The notes under the pieces: model-generated
Seen by the model: only the letters and a program-made list of their open reading frames with translations
Database searches by the model: none
What the model was told of the DNA's origin: nothing
Translations under genes and position numbers: made by a program
In this document: piece by piece, positions 61,701-64,000 of the stretch
Layout of the letters: every line of letters begins with the position of its first letter
Position numbering within the stretch: the stretch's first letter is position 1
Source: Natronoflexus pectinivorans
Lineage (GTDB): Bacteria > Bacteroidota > Bacteroidia > Bacteroidales > Marinilabiliaceae
NCBI RefSeq assembly: GCF_004345615.1
Contig: NZ_SLWK01000001.1
Location: 310,001 to 374,000, forward strand
DNA length: 64,000 nt
Direction: 5' to 3'

Positions 61701-62292
61701 ACATAATCTCCTCTTGCTTCTGAATCCAAGGATGGCTTGATACAATATCCCACACTGTCATCAAGTATTCTGCATAATTGTATTCATCTTCAACTCCTAT
61801 CACGTGAGGAGAAACACCCGGAGGACGCATTACGACATACAATCCTCGAGAAATAGCGTGTTCAGCTAATGGAATATATACCTCATCAAGATACTTTATA
61901 AACCTGTCAACATCAAAACAGTTGGGAAGCTCATGTGCGTCGGGGGTACATCCCGGAGCATTAGTCCAGTGAGGATCCATATGCAACCTGATATAGCTCA
62001 TATACCATCCCTTCGAAGGATCACTTAAAACATCAATTACAGAGTTATTGTAAGCCAGGGCCCCTTCAACATCGAAGTCATGCCAGCGCCATTCCCCAAC
62101 ATGGCCACCGTTGAACCATGGACTAGGGGTAATTCCAACACCATGAAGATTCACAATATTACCATGTGGATCTTTTAAATATCTGCCATCAACATGAAGC
62201 CCTGGAGTTGGCATTCCAACCCAAGCCAAAGCTTGATTGCCAACCATAATTAGAACAGCTAATAAAGCAATTCGAAGTAAACATTTTTTCAT
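58720..62292 (-). CDS. GH5 enzyme fused to a degenerate GH43 module, T9SS secreted
   Basis: 1190 residues. Signal peptide to about 23. The GH5 barrel (about 28-395) has acid/base Glu203 in ANEPV, nucleophile Glu310 in ITEIDW and VHIYPG, so it should be active as an endo-beta-glycanase. A GH43-like propeller follows (about 408-700) in which all three acids appear lost: FPNAD for YPDPS, YYDNP for the second Asp, and YGTRA where EGPH is expected. Then a concanavalin-like domain (about 710-890), a BIG2-like Ig domain (about 915-1000), a sandwich domain (about 1005-1120) and a T9SS-type tail. The GH43 module probably binds rather than cuts. First gene of the operon with the xylosidase-type GH43. 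Confidence 0.85.
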   Translation of the reverse strand: MKKCLLRIALLAVLIMVGNQALAWVGMPTPGLHVDGRYLKDPHGNIVNLHGVGITPSPWFNGGHVGEWRWHDFDVEGALAYNNSVIDVLSDPSKGWYMSYIRLHMDPHWTNAPGCTPDAHELPNCFDVDRFIKYLDEVYIPLAEHAISRGLYVVMRPPGVSPHVIGVEDEYNYAEYLMTVWDIVSSHPWIQKQEEIMFELANEPVQIRLADGSVGANTQPHFDVLVEIFQPIVDRIRENGFHNVLWIPGSGYQSHYKGFAVNPIQGDNIGYAVHIYPGYWGGVRNYERFRQAWDENVKPVADFAPIIITEIDWAPDGVGAWGDGITGVAGGEGFGANFKKITDESGNVSWNLLMVENLLERGDPDGGIAYGGNPEACGYPTFHWWQEYAGYEYPRPHFENRSISDNGNGTFRNPVIHGDFPNADVILVDDKYYMLSSSKNILGGLSLLKSKDLVNWEYAVNPLQRAESAHGEGFYSDLIPNGLSRISFHEGVFYIVFNTHNNTYVLSSENPEGIWSIDELDTYYDNPVLMFADGKKYMIHGAGDIMLRELNEDFEAVGSNEVIIGFRDYDFYGTRAYVFDGQYFITSGNVSTGSQIVFRADELTGPYEESVLLDHALINSVAIVKTQTGQWWSLLSYNHEELGQLPSLYRLEWDDGWPSVRIVSDIMGNMQKPNVGMSFFPTALSTNDNFRYYQLGAQWNWYNNVNHSNWSLFERPGYLRIHTGNVVDNIGNAENVLTQRVLGFKDNDKSYATIRMDISEMLEGDVAGLSILQNPYAFIGVMVENDEPKIIYNNNGTIDIGSEISEAYIYLRIIVNRDVKKAAFYYSLDNEDYMPFGIDFELGFDENLSFANRFAIFNYATIEEGGFVDIDWFSTEEAFDEDMFYDPNFVGYTEDQLILESLSVESSNITMMTGSSKALNVNALYRDGRVENVARRADIQNSAPDVVRIVNGQIVALKDGFANISVTFSGELAGTETIQFDINVTTFPLTNELFNPSIWEDGTFNEETGALITGPWGFGGWTYDQGLDLSDYKYLVVKLKQPTSGGASFRIFNETSYWSTPFAYEVGSATEFVVPLQHMYKVVDGQQVKLDPKALYIIGFWSHGGIPIYIDDVFVSNSDEYYVDIPNSISEMDKPVLSDDDIVDVYSISGVLIRSSIYRRDAVNGLPGGIYIIGNAQKGYQRELVNSNRF

Positions 62293-62806
62293 AATTGTTT
62301 TTATTAATAAAACTGGCAGTGAAATTAGTCTAAAACAAAATCAACTCTTTTTGAAATTAGATAATCCATATTTACTCTCAGATAAATTCGACAAGTAAAG
62401 CCTCTTATCAGCCAAGATAAAACTGTCTTTTAGTGTATTTTATGAATATATGCAATCAGTGATCGAGAAAATGAAGTCTTATTTACAGTGGGAAGATAAA
62501 AGATTAAATCAATAAATAGTGAAGCATTAGTTTGAGGCTCCTTTTTATTTCATTGATTACTAAATAGATAAACCTATCTCTTTGTTTCGCAAATCCCTTA
62601 AAACCTGCCAGTTGATTTTATCTTATATCTCCAATTCTAAAAGTCTAACGATCTGATATGAATGTAAGTTTGATTGAAATGATAGGTTGTTTGATTGACA
62701 ACCACCCAGCAATGCGCCTGTAGAAAGAGAAAGCATATCTGACATGAACAAGTTTACTTTCAAAGCGAAGAAATTGATTTGGATGTATTAATATGTTTAA
62801 TCAAAA
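62293..62806. other. Gene-free region upstream of the GH5-GH43 operon
   Basis: About 510 bp between the GH5-GH43 start and the next terminator. AT-rich; I see no open frame, strong palindrome or clear TAnnTTTG box on the minus strand. Confidence 0.5.
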
Positions 62807-62840
62807 AAATAAGAGACAGCCGTATGGCTGTCTCTTATTT
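62807..62840 (-). terminator. Terminator after the DUF1080 gene
   Basis: AAATAAGAGACAGCC and GGCTGTCTCTTATTT are 15-bp perfect arms with a 4-nt loop (GTAT), 30 bp after the stop codon, followed on the minus strand by a T-run. Confidence 0.92.
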
Positions 62841-62870
62841 TTAACATTACAGAAAAGCTAAGATTGTCAT

Positions 62871-63614
62871 TCAATCATTAAACAAATCTATTTCTCTTAC
62901 CCAAATATTTCTAAAGCTAACAGAATCTCCATGGTTTTGAAGCCGGATGGGCATTTTTTCATCATGCTTCTCATACTCGGGAAAACCTATGTATCTGGTG
63001 GGACCTAGCAGTTCCACATGGTTTTGCACCAAAATACCGTTATGCAATACAGTAACGTAGGCAGGAGATTTTAAAGATCCATCTTCGTTAAAGCGAGGAG
63101 CTGTAAAGAAGATATCATACGTTTGCCATTCACCGGGAGGCAAAGAGGCATTAACCAAAGGAATATGCTGTTTATATATACTTGCAGCCTGTCCATTATA
63201 ATGGGTCTCATTTTCCCATGAATCAAGCACCTGCACTTCATACCTATCCATAAGAAAAACACCACTATTTCCACGCCCCTGGCCACTACCGGTTACGACT
63301 TCCGGAGTACGCCACTCAACATGAAGTTGTACATCTCCAAAACGGGCCTTGGATAGAATATCCCCAGTTCCAGGAATAACAGTCAGTACTCCGTCTTTCA
63401 TTTCCCAACGAACAGGATCGCCATTGCGATGCTCCCATTGCACCATGTCAATTGAAGAACCCAATAAAACTTTAGCATCTGAGGGGGGCATATTGAATCG
63501 CCCCGGAATCACCGTTTCGGGTTCGCGCGACCAATCCTCGGTTTCCCTGGGATCCTGACCATAAACAACAGTCAGCATCAGTGAAACAGCGAAAAACATA
63601 AACAACTTGATCAT
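62871..63614 (-). CDS. DUF1080 family protein (3-keto-disaccharide hydrolase type), secreted
   Basis: 247 residues; signal peptide ending VVYGQ. Concanavalin-like DUF1080 fold: VRWEMKDGVLTVIPGTGDILSKARFGDVQLHVEWRTP, NSGVFLMDRYEVQVLDS, WQTYDIFFTAPRF and PIRLQNHGDSVSFRNIWVRE are the family blocks. Some members cleave glycosides that were first oxidised at C3 by Gfo/Idh/MocA enzymes. A gene of that oxidoreductase family lies just upstream (86-bp gap, same strand), which supports the link. The natural sugar is unknown. It may belong to a neighbouring locus rather than the PUL. Confidence 0.87.
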   Translation of the reverse strand: MIKLFMFFAVSLMLTVVYGQDPRETEDWSREPETVIPGRFNMPPSDAKVLLGSSIDMVQWEHRNGDPVRWEMKDGVLTVIPGTGDILSKARFGDVQLHVEWRTPEVVTGSGQGRGNSGVFLMDRYEVQVLDSWENETHYNGQAASIYKQHIPLVNASLPPGEWQTYDIFFTAPRFNEDGSLKSPAYVTVLHNGILVQNHVELLGPTRYIGFPEYEKHDEKMPIRLQNHGDSVSFRNIWVREIDLFND

Positions 63615-63700
63615 AATTTAAATAATTTAGAAATGAATATCTATATCATCTCTTTTCTTCGGTAAAGACGAAGAAAAGAACAACCTCAAAAAGAGGAGGA

Positions 63701-64000
63701 TTACAATTTGTAAAATTCTTCCCATCCTTTACGCGGTGGAGTTCCAACCAATAATTCATTACCCAGTTTACTATTGGTTATTTGTTTCGTTTCTCTGTCA
63801 AAAACCAATTTTTTATTCAGAAACTGAGCCATGACGCCTAAACTAAAAACCTGACTTAAAGGCCCTGAAATCTCGAATGGAGAACGGGCTTCTTCCTGCC
63901 CTTTTACTGCTAACAGGAAATTTGCGTAATGATCTGACGGGCTTCGCGGAACATCAGGAAGTTTGCTTTGCATTTCTCTTGCTTTCTCCTCTGGTATGAT
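63701..64000 (-). CDS. Gfo/Idh/MocA family oxidoreductase, C-terminal part
   Basis: About 99 C-terminal residues; the gene continues beyond the right edge. The segment with HYANFLLAVKGQEEARSPFEISGPLSQVFSLGVMAQFLNKKLVFD matches the end of secreted Gfo/Idh/MocA proteins of Bacteroidota. The NAD-binding N-terminus lies outside the window, so cofactor binding cannot be checked. Likely oxidises a sugar for the DUF1080 enzyme encoded just downstream. Confidence 0.8.
   Translation of the reverse strand: MIPEEKAREMQSKLPDVPRSPSDHYANFLLAVKGQEEARSPFEISGPLSQVFSLGVMAQFLNKKLVFDRETKQITNSKLGNELLVGTPPRKGWEEFYKL

Overview
The window comes from a Bacteroidota chromosome, probably a free-living or marine member of the Marinilabiliales/Prolixibacteraceae type. 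The phylum is supported by two SusC/SusD pairs, a hybrid two-component regulator, type IX secretion (T9SS) C-terminal tails, TAnnTTTG-like promoter boxes, and an hpt-adk-obg order familiar from this phylum. The finer placement is inference. There are no rRNA or tRNA genes, no CRISPR array, no insertion sequence and no phage genes.

Layout. (1) 1-3.4 kb: the start of a PorV/PorQ-like outer membrane barrel gene (minus strand), then housekeeping genes hpt, adk and obg (plus strand). The gaps between them hold unusual nested inverted repeats. (2) 3.4-33 kb: core of a polysaccharide utilization locus (PUL). A 1438-residue hybrid two-component sensor diverges from a GH43 lipoprotein plus a mutarotase. 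A LamG/T9SS protein follows. A minus-strand operon then encodes a tandem GH43-like protein that has lost catalytic residues, SusC, SusD, SusC and SusD. Next come a secreted GH43-lectin-T9SS enzyme, a GH97 and a GH127/GH146 lipoprotein. About 1 kb of palindromic repeat debris lies between the GH97 and GH127 genes. (3) 33.7-35.5 kb: a methyl-accepting chemotaxis protein embedded among the PUL genes. (4) 36-62.3 kb: a long minus-strand series of secreted enzymes: GH2, DUF3237, CE1-like esterase with CBM6, CE6, GH9, two type-B carboxylesterases, six CE1 esterases (five with an N-terminal CBM48-like domain), a xylosidase/arabinofuranosidase-type GH43 and a GH5 fused to a degenerate GH43 module. (5) 62.9-64 kb: a DUF1080 (3-keto-disaccharide hydrolase type) protein and the 3' end of a Gfo/Idh/MocA oxidoreductase.

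How it works together (inference from families). Surface and secreted GH43, GH5 and GH9 enzymes would cut an arabinose- and xylose-containing polymer. Ten esterases would strip feruloyl, acetyl and related esters. The SusCD pairs would import oligosaccharides. GH43, GH127, GH97 and GH2 would finish them to monosaccharides, and the mutarotase would convert sugar anomers. The hybrid sensor would detect an oligosaccharide and activate the locus. The best guess for the substrate is a heavily esterified arabinan or arabinoxylan from plant cell walls.

Most striking points: the esterase load, two separate cases of catalytically degenerate GH43 modules kept inside long intact proteins, a chemoreceptor inside a PUL, and a near-identical 18-bp motif in several PUL intergenic regions.
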